49,949 bases of DNA from Pseudomonas mosselii (GTDB lineage Bacteria; Pseudomonadota; Gammaproteobacteria; Pseudomonadales; Pseudomonadaceae), in the NCBI RefSeq assembly GCF_005796105.1, contig NZ_VAUO01000019.1, positions 1 to 49,949 on the forward strand, read 5' to 3'. Positions within the stretch are counted from its first letter, which is position 1, and each line of letters starts with the position of its first letter. Made by a program: the position numbers and the translations under genes. The notes beneath the pieces were generated by a model. The model made no database searches. It had not been told where the DNA came from and was given only the letters and a program-made list of their open reading frames with translations. This document shows positions 18,954 to 26,299 of the stretch, piece after piece.

Positions 18954-19422
18954 CTCGAGCGGCACCTACCTGATCGAGTCGCCAGTCACCGAAACCGACA
19001 TCCTGCTGATGGCCCGCCAGTTGGCGAATCTACGTCTGCGTCGGGGGCGAGCACTGACCTCACCGAAGGCGGTGTTCAGCCACCTGCAGGCCCTGTTGAG
19101 CGATTACGAGCATGAAGTTTTTGCCCTTCTCCACCTTGATAGCCGACATCGAGTTATAGCCTTCCAGGAACTGTTCCGAGGCACGCTCGACGGTGCCAGC
19201 GTCTATCCACGCGAGGTTGTCAAGGCAGCATTGGAGCACAACGCCGCAGCCATGGTCCTGGTGCACAACCACCCCTCTGGGAATCCTGAACCCAGTCAGG
19301 CGGACCGCAACCTGACCCACAAACTGAAGGAGGCACTGAGCCTGGTTGGAGTGCGGACGCTGGATCACATCATCGTCGGTCGCGAAGGCTGCCTATCGCT
19401 GGCAGAACAGGGTCACCTGTAA
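18925..19422 (+). CDS. RadC-like JAMM/MPN domain protein
   Basis: This 165-residue RadC-family protein consists of the JAMM (Zn-dependent MPN) domain. The motif is intact: the Glu in FQELFRG, then VLVHNHPSGNPEPSQAD (H-x-H-P-S-G-x5-S-x2-D) and the C-terminal LDHIIVG strand. The helix-hairpin-helix N-terminus of chromosomal RadC is absent, as in the short forms carried by islands and plasmids. Despite the name, a DNA repair role is not established for the family. ATG at 18925 lies inside the preceding gene and has AAGGAG upstream, so the two are probably translationally coupled. Confidence 0.85.
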   Translation: MRLHKLKASDSSGTYLIESPVTETDILLMARQLANLRLRRGRALTSPKAVFSHLQALLSDYEHEVFALLHLDSRHRVIAFQELFRGTLDGASVYPREVVKAALEHNAAAMVLVHNHPSGNPEPSQADRNLTHKLKEALSLVGVRTLDHIIVGREGCLSLAEQGHL

Positions 19423-19435
19423 GGAGAAAACGAAG

Positions 19436-19645
19436 ATGTCGCTACTACGGATCTTCGCGGCCGTGGTTATGTTCGTTGGCATTCTCGCTGGCTGCGTGGC
19501 GCTCCTGCTGTTGGTTATTCTGATGATGCGCTTTCCGCCACTGCTGATCGCGGTGCTGCTGGCGTGCTGGATCCTCTGCCGACTGCTGAAAGTGTTCCAG
19601 AAGTCAGAGAAAGCACCGACAAAGCCCCCCACCTCCTTGCAGTGA
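19436..19645 (+). CDS. Small inner-membrane protein, unknown
   Basis: The 69-residue protein has two adjacent hydrophobic segments (about residues 5-28 and 33-50), then a basic tail ending in PTKPPTSLQ. AAGGAG lies 9 bases upstream of ATG 19436, 13 bp after the radC-like stop. It is too short and generic for family assignment; it probably belongs to the same transcript as the JAMM gene. Confidence 0.6.
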   Translation: MSLLRIFAAVVMFVGILAGCVALLLLVILMMRFPPLLIAVLLACWILCRLLKVFQKSEKAPTKPPTSLQ

Positions 19646-19657
19646 CCCTCCACCATA

Positions 19658-19682
19658 AGCAGCCAGGCAAACCCTGGCTGCT
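19658..19682 (+). terminator. Perfect 10-bp hairpin without a T-run
   Basis: AGCAGCCAGG, loop CAAAC, CCTGGCTGCT. It follows the small membrane gene and precedes the next ribosome site. Without a T-run it is more likely an mRNA-stabilising or processing structure than a strong terminator. Confidence 0.4.
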
Positions 19683-19701
19683 CTATCCCTCCCGAGGAAG
19701 C

Positions 19702-19992
19702 ATGAAGATGAACAGACCATGTTTGATTTGCGAGTCCAGGGCCGTCATGACCCGTGACGCCGCCAAGGGCCTTGCACTGTTGGTCGGGTTGATCGATGGT
19801 GCGGCTCGGTGCGCTCGAAGCACACCCGGAGAATGCCATCGTGACATGCTCATGAACAGACTGGCAGCGATTACCCCGACTTATCCTGCCGCACTGGATG
19901 CGGCAGAGGATGTCGCCGACTTCCACTTCCGGCGCCTCGATTGCCCCTGCCTGCGCTGTGGTGCGCTATTCGAAGCTGCTGTCGCGTACTAG
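19702..19992 (+). CDS. Small cysteine-rich protein (zinc-ribbon-like)
   Basis: This 96-residue protein starts MKMNRPCLICES and ends with CPCLRCGALF, so two CxxC pairs bracket a helical middle, the same layout as the glycine-zipper protein at 15452 but without the glycine-rich core. GAGGA lies just before ATG 19702. It is convergent with the XRE regulator, with 7 bp between stops. Its function is unknown; a zinc-binding structural or regulatory role is a guess. Confidence 0.6.
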   Translation: MKMNRPCLICESRAVMTRDAAKGLALLVGLIDGAARCARSTPGECHRDMLMNRLAAITPTYPAALDAAEDVADFHFRRLDCPCLRCGALFEAAVAY

Positions 19993-19999
19993 GAGAACT

Positions 20000-20347
20000 T
20001 CAGCTGCGGCTGAGACGTTCCACCAGACGCTCCACCATCTCCAGCACCAGTGCCCGATCATCCGCCGTCAGGATAGATAGTAAGTTCTGCAGGCGGCGCG
20101 CCTGATCCTCCGGGCGCGAGCTACCTTCGGTCAGTAGGTCAGCTGTCTCACAGCCGAAAACCGAAGCGAGTTCAACCAGACGCTCCACGTTTGGCATAAC
20201 GACCCCGCGCTCGATACGTGATACGGCTTCACTACCGATACCCAATCGCTCAGCGACCTGTTCCTGACTCAGCTTACAACGCATTCGTTGGCGCGCAATC
20301 GCTTGGCCCACAACCTCAGCCAACTGCTTCGAATCGGTTTTTGACAT
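20000..20347 (-). CDS. XRE-family transcriptional regulator
   Basis: This 115-residue Cro/CI-like repressor has a helix-turn-helix at residues 15-68 (LSQEQVAERLGIGSEAVSRIERG), followed by the VERLVELASVFGCETADLL helices and a leucine-rich C-terminal tail (ALVLEMVERLVERL) likely to dimerise. It diverges from the AT-richer gene pair at 20485-21706, with two 15-bp dyads in the gap. The simplest reading is a repressor controlling itself and that pair. Confidence 0.88.
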   Translation of the reverse strand: MSKTDSKQLAEVVGQAIARQRMRCKLSQEQVAERLGIGSEAVSRIERGVVMPNVERLVELASVFGCETADLLTEGSSRPEDQARRLQNLLSILTADDRALVLEMVERLVERLSRS

Positions 20348-20361
20348 GCCGCCCTCCAGAT

Positions 20362-20376
20362 CAACCTGAATGGTTG
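20362..20376. promoter_or_regulatory. Operator dyad CAACC-N5-GGTTG, site 1
   Basis: A perfect 5+5 bp inverted repeat, CAACCTGAATGGTTG, sits 15 bp upstream of the XRE start. A closely related half-pair, CAACCTGTTG, follows at 20382-20391. The match in arm sequence and spacing to the second site marks it as a likely repressor site. Confidence 0.65.
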
Positions 20377-20418
20377 GCCATCAACCTGTTGACATGAAGG
20401 ACCTTGCGAACCGAGACT

Positions 20419-20433
20419 CAACCCTAAAGGTTG
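20419..20433. promoter_or_regulatory. Operator dyad CAACC-N5-GGTTG, site 2
   Basis: CAACCCTAAAGGTTG has the same arms and the same 5-bp spacer as site 1, centred 57 bp away. It lies 52 bp upstream of the plus-strand gene at 20485, so it probably controls that promoter. Confidence 0.65.
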
Positions 20434-20484
20434 GTATTCGACCTTCTCGCCATTTCAAATCCCAAGCAGGGAGCACAAAGCACC

Positions 20485-20871
20485 ATGATCGTCGTAACTG
20501 GTCTGAATGAAGCGCAGATTGAAGGCCTCGTGAGAGGCAAATCATCCTTCGAGGTAGTCGGCCTCAGAGGAAATTTCATGGAAGGGATCAAGCTGGTAGA
20601 AACCAAGATAGAAGCCCTCGGCATGAAGTGCCGAGTCAGGACAGATGTCAAAGGATCCCTGATCCAAGGCGGAGCCCTGGGTGCAGTCTTTAGCGTGGTA
20701 TCTACACCCGCCACATTGGCCATTGCCACATTGACCGCAGCAGCGGGGGTGGGCCATACGCTCGCAACTTACGACCCGGACTATGAGATTGTAAAAGATT
20801 ACGTCAATAAAAAGCTCAAAGTAGCCTATAAAAAACGGACAAACAAAAAGCAAATAAACCTTCTCAAATAA
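20485..20871 (+). CDS. Unknown small protein with hydrophobic Gly/Ala segment
   Basis: This 128-residue protein has an N-terminal soluble region (1-52), a hydrophobic Gly/Ala/Thr-rich stretch (about 55-92) that could insert in a membrane as a hairpin, and a strongly basic Lys-rich tail. ATG at 20485 is chosen because the upstream open frame crosses the operator region. GGGAG lies about 11 bases upstream. The DNA is AT-richer than the flanking genes. It precedes the exported protein gene by 16 bp and shares its putative operator. I do not recognise the family; membrane-active toxin, immunity or pilot roles are all possible and unproven. Confidence 0.6.
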   Translation: MIVVTGLNEAQIEGLVRGKSSFEVVGLRGNFMEGIKLVETKIEALGMKCRVRTDVKGSLIQGGALGAVFSVVSTPATLAIATLTAAAGVGHTLATYDPDYEIVKDYVNKKLKVAYKKRTNKKQINLLK

Positions 20872-20887
20872 TTGCAGACTCAAGTAC

Positions 20888-21706
20888 ATGAAAGCCAAAT
20901 CAAGCATACTGAAAGCAGCAGGCTTCTTAACACTATTACTCTCTCTTAATGCTCAAGCGGATGTTGACTACGGGTATCTATACCCAAGCACGCTACCCAA
21001 CGAAAAATCAATGAAGGATTTACCTTATGCAATTCCCTGCGCAGAGGCCAAGAATCAGTATGGAGCAAAATTTTATCGCTGCACTTGGTACACCCTACCT
21101 AGAAACATTACCACGTGGGACGCCCAACAGCAGCGTAACATTAGTTTCAGTAATCAGATAAGCGGCGCATGCCAGCGAGGGACCTGTCGTGCGTCCAATG
21201 GCTCCGGCGTCTATGGGATGTACGGACAAGACCTCAGCTTTACCCTGTCCATTTACTACTACATATATGAAAGCAAGGATGGCTATCCGATTGCCTATCG
21301 CATGGATGGTGGCCCCCACAAAAAGGGGAAAGATGTTACCTACGCGCAAGCCCGAACAATACTTCAAGAATTTTTACTCGACCACGGCATCAGTTCTACG
21401 AGTGTAAAAGACACTATCGGAGCGTACAGCCTTGACGTGCAAACTGAGGTTGGCTCTTCTAGTGACGCGCCCCCTCAGCCTGCAGAAAAGCCCATGACAA
21501 AGCCTACAAAAAATATCGAAGTAAAAGAAGCTTGGTGCAACCCACGCGCGGACGATGAGTGCACTATCAACGGAAACAAAGTAGCTAAGGCGGAGCTTAA
21601 GCAGTACCTTCCAGAAATTTACGAACTAGAAGTTCTAAACGCAGGCGGATATTGTGAGCATCCGATCTGCTACGACAAGAATGACAAACCTGTCGGCATT
21701 CACTAA
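20888..21706 (+). CDS. Unknown exported protein
   Basis: The 272-residue precursor has a standard signal peptide (about residues 1-24, cleavage after AQA). The mature part carries paired cysteines (Cys in AIPCAEAK and YRCTW; CQRGTC; a C-terminal set WCN, DDEC, GGYCEHPIC) that could form disulfides in the periplasm or outside the cell. It has an aromatic Tyr-rich middle and a Pro/Lys/Thr linker near 195-215 splitting it into two domains. DNA is clearly AT-richer than average for the window, as for its upstream neighbour. A strong terminator follows at 21716. Its function is unknown. Confidence 0.65.
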   Translation: MKAKSSILKAAGFLTLLLSLNAQADVDYGYLYPSTLPNEKSMKDLPYAIPCAEAKNQYGAKFYRCTWYTLPRNITTWDAQQQRNISFSNQISGACQRGTCRASNGSGVYGMYGQDLSFTLSIYYYIYESKDGYPIAYRMDGGPHKKGKDVTYAQARTILQEFLLDHGISSTSVKDTIGAYSLDVQTEVGSSSDAPPQPAEKPMTKPTKNIEVKEAWCNPRADDECTINGNKVAKAELKQYLPEIYELEVLNAGGYCEHPICYDKNDKPVGIH

Positions 21707-21715
21707 ATACTCGAG

Positions 21716-21747
21716 GGCACGGAATGTTTCCGTGCCTTTTATTTTTT
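21716..21747 (+). terminator. Strong rho-independent terminator
   Basis: GGCACGGAA, loop TGT, TTCCGTGCC is followed by TTTTATTTTTT. It ends the two-gene XRE-linked transcript. Confidence 0.85.
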
Positions 21748-21799
21748 GTATCCTCAGTTAAGGGATTCTCCTATCAAGTCAGCACTGACTACCTGACCG

Positions 21800-22165
21800 G
21801 TGCACGACGCAACACCTACAAGCACTTGGGTAAACGCAGCGTGCTTTATAAATCGAAAAGGCCAAGGCGCAGTTGCGTGCGAAGGTGGAGCACCCGCTCC
21901 GGGTGATCAAACGCCAGTTCGGCTATGTAAATACTCGCTTTCTTGGCTAGGCCAAGAATACGGCGCAACTCACGACGCTCTTTGCGCTATCGAATCTGCG
22001 GATGGCACGCCGGTAGCATTGAGCACTGCGGAAAAGGTGCGTATGTAGCGGGTAAGAATCAAGGCAAAGTCTTGGTTTTGAGCCGATTGACGGTTGAAAA
22101 AAACGGGGGCGGGGGCACCAAAGCGCTGCTCATAGCGCGCTCAAGGCAACTTTTTCGGAGTTTCC
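21800..22165 (+). pseudogene. IS5-family transposase remnant (3' part)
   Basis: Read through a frameshift, the plus strand gives RRNTYKHLGKRSVLYKS, then (from 21855) EKAKAQLRAKVEHPL, VIKRQFGYVNTRFLG, stop, AKNTAQLTTLFALSNL. This is the conserved C-terminal block of IS5-group transposases, here with an in-frame TAG and lost start. Downstream, 22130-22165 ends in GGAGTTTCC, whose reverse (GGAAACTCCGAAAAAGTTG) looks like an IS5-type terminal repeat. It is followed by CTAG at 22166-22169, the target sequence IS5 elements often duplicate. The 5' half and left end are gone. Confidence 0.75.
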
Positions 22166-22169
22166 CTAG

Positions 22170-23129
22170 TCATCCCAGACACCTCCTTGCCTGCCCCTTA
22201 CGTAAGCAACGCGCACCTACTGGCTTGAGTCGCAGATGCTGATCGTTCTTGACTAGATAACGCATCGTGTAATGCACGTCAGCCCGCGTATCCACGTCCC
22301 GCCTATGGATCAGGCCAAGCCCCAGCCTATCTGGGTATTTATCTTTGTCGAGGTTGCAGTTGTTGAAGTAACCCTGACCACGGGTAATACGCTCCCACAA
22401 CTCACCGATCCGCTGAGCCCTGTAGATATCAGCGCTCACTTTAGCACCGTTGAAGAAGAACGCAGCATGGATGTGGTACCCGCGATCCTCCCCCTGCTCG
22501 ACACAGCAGATGTAGCCGGTCTCATGGTCGAAGATCGGATTGCGTTCACGTTCAGCGATGAGCCGATCCAGGTCATCGAATACATGCTCAGCACGCAATC
22601 TCGCCCGGACCTCTGCCCGATAATACAGATCAACCCTGACTACGCAGGTGCGGGCGTAGCGATCAAGCACAGCGTCGACATAGCGACCGACCTCAACCTC
22701 CTGCTGAGCCGCCTGGTAATGCTGATCGTGCTCCTGACGGGTATACCGCTTTTGGGTGAGGAGAGTACGGACGGTCTTGGTCAGTTCGTTCAGCGTCTCG
22801 CTGGTGCTCAGATAGCGCGTTTCGTCCGCGCTCAAGCAGGTAATACCAAAGGGACTGCGCTCTATCCCAATGGTCTGGCAGGCTTCCTGGAAAAGATTCA
22901 GGTGCCAACTGTACCGGTAGTCTGCATCGCCCTCGAACAACGCGACCATTTGCACGATCCTATCGAAGTATTTTGACAGCTTGGTCTCCCTGATCTGCTC
23001 ATCACCGTGCTTTGAGTATGTGATTCGGAAGGCTTGGCTATCGGTACGTTGGATGGCGTTGACGAGACGCTCAACTCGAATGGCGGTATCGGACTGGGAT
23101 TGGAGGGTGTTGGTGTTTCGTTTGGTCAT
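22170..23129 (-). CDS. Inovirus Gp2 / YagK-YfjJ family protein
   Basis: This 319-residue protein has the YagK/YfjJ C-terminal domain, also called inovirus Gp2, found in filamentous phages, satellites and genomic islands. Indicators are the YSWHLNLFQEACQ block, the GYICCVEQGEDRGYHIHAAFFFNGAKV core with a paired-histidine metal-type motif, and the C-terminal DVHYTMRYLVKNDQHLRL. The histidine pair followed by hydrophobic strands resembles Rep-type HUH replication proteins, so a role in replicating the island or a satellite is plausible but inferred. The stop codon lies at 22170-22172, immediately beside the CTAG at the IS5 remnant's end, so the IS landed just after the gene. The ribosome site is weak. 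Confidence 0.75.
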   Translation of the reverse strand: MTKRNTNTLQSQSDTAIRVERLVNAIQRTDSQAFRITYSKHGDEQIRETKLSKYFDRIVQMVALFEGDADYRYSWHLNLFQEACQTIGIERSPFGITCLSADETRYLSTSETLNELTKTVRTLLTQKRYTRQEHDQHYQAAQQEVEVGRYVDAVLDRYARTCVVRVDLYYRAEVRARLRAEHVFDDLDRLIAERERNPIFDHETGYICCVEQGEDRGYHIHAAFFFNGAKVSADIYRAQRIGELWERITRGQGYFNNCNLDKDKYPDRLGLGLIHRRDVDTRADVHYTMRYLVKNDQHLRLKPVGARCLRKGQARRCLG

Positions 23130-23464
23130 GGTTCTGTACCTGGTGAGTGGTATCGCATACCAAGTACCGGCTGTGTATTTATTAACCGATGACCTACCCC
23201 AGAGGCAGGGTGGCAGTGCCTGTGTAGTTACTAGAACTCCGCCTATCGAGTGGTCATTGGCTGATAGTCTAGAGCTATATAACTAGATCCCGCTCCCAGC
23301 CCCAGTGATCGCCCCAGGCTGGCCAGGTAATGAGGAGCAATATGACCGGGCCAGCCGAGGGATTCTCTAAATTGCAGACTGGGTAAGTTAGCTGAGAATG
23401 CCGCCTCCCAGACGGCATAAGCGCCATGACTAGGCTCAGCCAGTCATGGCGCAAATGATCGTTT
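23130..23464. other. 335-bp gap with palindromes, no gene seen
   Basis: No coding region is apparent. It holds the promoter side of the Gp2-like gene, an inverted pair GGCTGGCC / GGCCAGCC at about 23319-23357, and two hairpins at 23400-23452 behind alpA. It may contain an origin or attachment function for the island, but that is speculation. Confidence 0.4.
23421..23452 (-). terminator. Near-perfect 14-bp-stem hairpin after alpA
   Basis: GCGCCATGACT and AGTCATGGCGC pair perfectly, with an inner GGC-TCA-GCC helix separated by one bulged base. It begins 12 bp past the alpA stop. A second smaller hairpin (TGCCG / CGGCA) follows at about 23399-23419. No T-run is present, so it may be a terminator of unusual type, a recombination site or an RNA structure. 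Confidence 0.45.
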
Positions 23465-23695
23465 CTAGTTGGCCATACTCAAGTGGCTTTTGGGGCGTAC
23501 CGCTGCACCCTCTGCCAAGTCACGCTCCTCAATCCTTGCCAGAATCCAGTCGTGTACTTCGCTATCGACCCAGCCAACGCAACGGTCGCCCAGCGGCACA
23601 GAATTCGGAAAGGTGCCTTCCGAGATGTATTTGTAGATGGTCGACCGGGCCAGGCCGGTCGAATCGATGACTTCTTTCAGGCGAATGATCCTCAT
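23465..23695 (-). CDS. AlpA-family regulator / excisionase-like protein
   Basis: This 76-residue winged helix-turn-helix protein of the AlpA family has the hallmark STGLARSTIYKYISEGTFP at residues 12-30 and the WVDSEVHDWI end. AlpA proteins activate integrase or excision genes of cryptic prophages and islands and resemble excisionases. GAGGAG lies just upstream of its ATG. It is 48 bp behind the long 485-residue gene and upstream of the Gp2-like gene, a usual order for satellite-type replication/excision modules. No integrase is in the window; it may lie beyond the left edge or be lost. Confidence 0.85.
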   Translation of the reverse strand: MRIIRLKEVIDSTGLARSTIYKYISEGTFPNSVPLGDRCVGWVDSEVHDWILARIEERDLAEGAAVRPKSHLSMAN

Positions 23696-23743
23696 GAGCA
23701 GGCTCCTCTGTTAGCTCAGAGGATCTGCATGCAGAGGTTTTTT

Positions 23744-25201
23744 TTACTGCAGCCCGAACGCCTTTCTTACCTTGCGAGGCAAACAAACCAAACCGAAATC
23801 CAAGCGGCGCTGCAAGTCGAACTCCGCGTCACTGGCTTCCGATCCGATATTCACCACTCCCCGACTAACCTCACGAAGCACCGAAAAACGCCCAAGCCCC
23901 ACGAGCATGGGCTGAAACAGGATCGTGATCGCGCGGTAACCGAAATCGCTCATGTTCGGAAGAATGCGAATATCCGCTGCCTCTGCCTCGAAATCTACCC
24001 AGTCCGCCTGGCCGAATCGCACTCGATACTCGCGCGCAATCTCCATTGCCAATGCGTAGATGCATCCACAGGTTTGCCCTGCCTCGCCGCCCGCACCATC
24101 CTTCAGATCACTGGCCGCTTCGCCACTTCTTCCCGCTTTCAGTTCGGGATCGATTTCGCTTGCCAGCGCAGGTTTTGGCGCCTTGATGAAATCCCTCTCA
24201 ATCCACGCCCTCAACTCAGCGTCCTCAATCGGCTTATCCGAAGCCAATTTCTGCCAATGTCGCGAGAGCAGGTGAGAGGCGTACCGACAGAGCAAGTACT
24301 GAAACAGGAAAAAGACTTTCCCCGGCTGCCCCATCAAGAGGCGAAGAAGACTGGCGGGCGTTTCAATCCCATGTAGCTGCCCTGCCCTTGCATTTTTACA
24401 ATCACCGCGCAGCACGTCCGCATGGGTGTACGCCTTGCCCTCCAAGTCATGGGTTATATGAACGGCGATGGCCCCCTGTGGTGCGACAGCATCGATATTC
24501 AGAAAGTAACTGCTCTCGATCCTGCCTGCGGCAAAAACCTTGCTCGACAGACCGGGGATATGCCGCCGAATCAGCCCCAGCATCATTAGGCGAACAAGGC
24601 GAGTTTTCACTTGCTCAGGTTGCATGCCCGTGAGCTTCGCCAGTTCTGGGAGCCCTACCTGCACTTCACCGAACTGATCTGAGCGTGAGAGCAGCACCGC
24701 GAAAAGCAGGCGATTGCGGATACTCAATCGCCCACGGCTTCCGAGAAGCTGGCGCTTTCCCTTCGCAGGCCGTGCAATGGCTGCCTCCTCGCCGAACTCT
24801 CTGGACTTCCTAGACTTGCCCAGTTCGCTTCCGAGAACAGCAAAGACCATATCCGCTCCGGAGAACAAAGCCTGCAATAGCTCGGCGTGCTGCGGATAAG
24901 TGCGATCTGCTAGTTCGGGCTCATTACCCAGGCACAGTGCGTAGGTGACCTTCCCACGCCCTCTGAGTCCATTCCGAGGGGCGACACATCGCTCCACCAC
25001 ACTCGCATCGACCAGCTCGCTCAACGCAGCGGAAACGACCGCCTCATCCAAGCGAAGGTGCTTCGCAAGCGACTTTACGCTGAGGTCTTGCCATTGCTCA
25101 TGCCTGTGCTCCGATCCAGCAATGATGACCTCCAGCAGAAAGCGGGCATCCGGGCCACACGCGGAAACCACCGTTGAAACTCGCTCAAAATACAGAGCCA
25201 T
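23744..25201 (-). CDS. Unknown protein with winged-helix segments
   Basis: This 485-residue cytoplasmic protein is of no family I can name. Two parts look like winged helix-turn-helix domains: residues about 40-92 (LSVKSLAKHLRLDEAVVSAAL) and about 185-225 (VGLPELAKLTGMQPEQVKTRL with LGLIRRHI). The rest is helical with no catalytic motif. Similar two-wing proteins on Pseudomonas islands are usually left hypothetical. It may be a replication initiator-like or regulatory protein for the AlpA/Gp2 module that follows on the same strand. It diverges from the coiled-coil gene at 25371 across a dyad-rich AT-rich gap. Confidence 0.6.
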   Translation of the reverse strand: MALYFERVSTVVSACGPDARFLLEVIIAGSEHRHEQWQDLSVKSLAKHLRLDEAVVSAALSELVDASVVERCVAPRNGLRGRGKVTYALCLGNEPELADRTYPQHAELLQALFSGADMVFAVLGSELGKSRKSREFGEEAAIARPAKGKRQLLGSRGRLSIRNRLLFAVLLSRSDQFGEVQVGLPELAKLTGMQPEQVKTRLVRLMMLGLIRRHIPGLSSKVFAAGRIESSYFLNIDAVAPQGAIAVHITHDLEGKAYTHADVLRGDCKNARAGQLHGIETPASLLRLLMGQPGKVFFLFQYLLCRYASHLLSRHWQKLASDKPIEDAELRAWIERDFIKAPKPALASEIDPELKAGRSGEAASDLKDGAGGEAGQTCGCIYALAMEIAREYRVRFGQADWVDFEAEAADIRILPNMSDFGYRAITILFQPMLVGLGRFSVLREVSRGVVNIGSEASDAEFDLQRRLDFGLVCLPRKVRKAFGLQ

Positions 25202-25265
25202 GTCGCGTCCAGAATCAAAAAAACAGATATTTTACACCCTGTAGATTTCACAGCAGTTTTTATTT

Positions 25266-25296
25266 AGTGTTACTGATAACATACACGCGTAACACT
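25266..25296. promoter_or_regulatory. Overlapping dyads in the divergent promoter region
   Basis: AGTGTTAC (25266-25273) is repeated inverted as GTAACACT (25289-25296) with 15 bp between. Nested inside is TGTTA-CTGA-TAACA (25268-25281). The AT-rich gap separates the winged-helix gene and the plus-strand coiled-coil gene, so these are good candidates for operator or replication-protein sites. Confidence 0.5.
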
Positions 25297-25370
25297 TTTC
25301 AGAAAAATAGAGCAGTCCGAACGCCGCCCCACACCTGGGCGGCACTTTCAGGGGGAGATGGAGAGCTACG

Positions 25371-26042
25371 GTGCGAACAGCAGAGAAGATTCGCTGGCTG
25401 AAAAAAGAGAACGCCGAATGGCAGTGGGTATGCGATTACATGAACGGTAATGCCAGCGAGGCGATTGCCGAGGACATCAGGTGCATCCTCAGGGACAGGG
25501 AACCCAGCCATGAGGTCATTGAGGAGATCATTCGACACCTCACGAGGACTGAGCGCGGTCGTGACTTTATAAAACGCCTCAGAAATGCCCTGCGCCAGCA
25601 CAGGTATCGTTCATCTGAGAACGGCAAAATAATTTGCACCTTTGCCTTGCCAACTAAAACCAAGAAGGCCCTGCGCCAAAATGCAGAGAAGCTGAGCAAG
25701 AGCGAGAGCGACCTCGTGGACGAAGCCCTCAATCAATCCGAAAAGCTGATTGAGGAACACCGGCAGCGGGAACAACGGCTTGAGAAAGTTCGCGAACTTG
25801 AACGCAAACGAGCGAAACAGCGCATCGAGCTACTCAGCGTCAAACACCACGAAGCGATGAGGCAAATCCAGATGCTCGCGACACGCCTTTCGATCTGGGA
25901 GCTGGCTCTTGGGGCGGAGCATCCCGACATCAGCGTGGATCAGACCATGCTGGCCGACACTGCGAAGGAAAAGACCAAGGCCGTCAAGAAGGCCATCAAA
26001 ACGGCCGTGACTAAGTGGGACTTCCTCCAGACGAGGGTATGA
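25371..26042 (+). CDS. Unknown coiled-coil protein
   Basis: The 223-residue protein is highly charged and soluble. Residues about 95-170 form a long predicted coiled coil (LIEEHRQREQRLEKVREL and beyond). Just before it lies a short segment, IICTFALPTKTKKALRQNAEKLSKSESDLVDEAL, that reads like a ribbon-helix-helix DNA-binding fold. The start is GTG at 25371 with GGAGAG upstream. No family is recognised. A DNA-binding dimer with a coiled-coil arm, perhaps a partition-type or regulatory protein, is a reasonable guess. It diverges from the winged-helix gene. Confidence 0.6.
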   Translation: MRTAEKIRWLKKENAEWQWVCDYMNGNASEAIAEDIRCILRDREPSHEVIEEIIRHLTRTERGRDFIKRLRNALRQHRYRSSENGKIICTFALPTKTKKALRQNAEKLSKSESDLVDEALNQSEKLIEEHRQREQRLEKVRELERKRAKQRIELLSVKHHEAMRQIQMLATRLSIWELALGAEHPDISVDQTMLADTAKEKTKAVKKAIKTAVTKWDFLQTRV

Positions 26043-26087
26043 CAACGCATCACGCGAGTCGGAAGATCTAAGTCATAGATCACTTCA

Positions 26088-26295
26088 ATGCCCCCGCCAC
26101 GGAGTCTCAAGCCAAGTCATTTCAGTCCTCCGCTGCCCCCAAAGTCACTTCATTCCGCCATGAGTTGAAGATCGCCGCCGTGGTCAGTGTTATAGGTGGT
26201 GCCGCTCCTGGCGCCGGTCCTGCTCTGGCCGGTAGCCAGGCTGGCACAGTAATCGGTGTCGTTGCTGGTCCGAAGCACCAGGTCAACGCATGAGG
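26088..26295 (+). pseudogene. Decayed second copy of the glycine-zipper gene
   Basis: This stretch aligns without gaps over about 117 bp to the gene at 15452 (bases 15503-15619), with about 22 mismatches counted by eye, mostly transitions. Similarity continues upstream through the old start region. The start ATG has become AAG and the CPHC knuckle is lost. After about 26272 the sequence diverges. It marks an ancient duplication whose other copy is intact 10.6 kb away. Confidence 0.7.
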
Positions 26296-26299
26296 TCGA

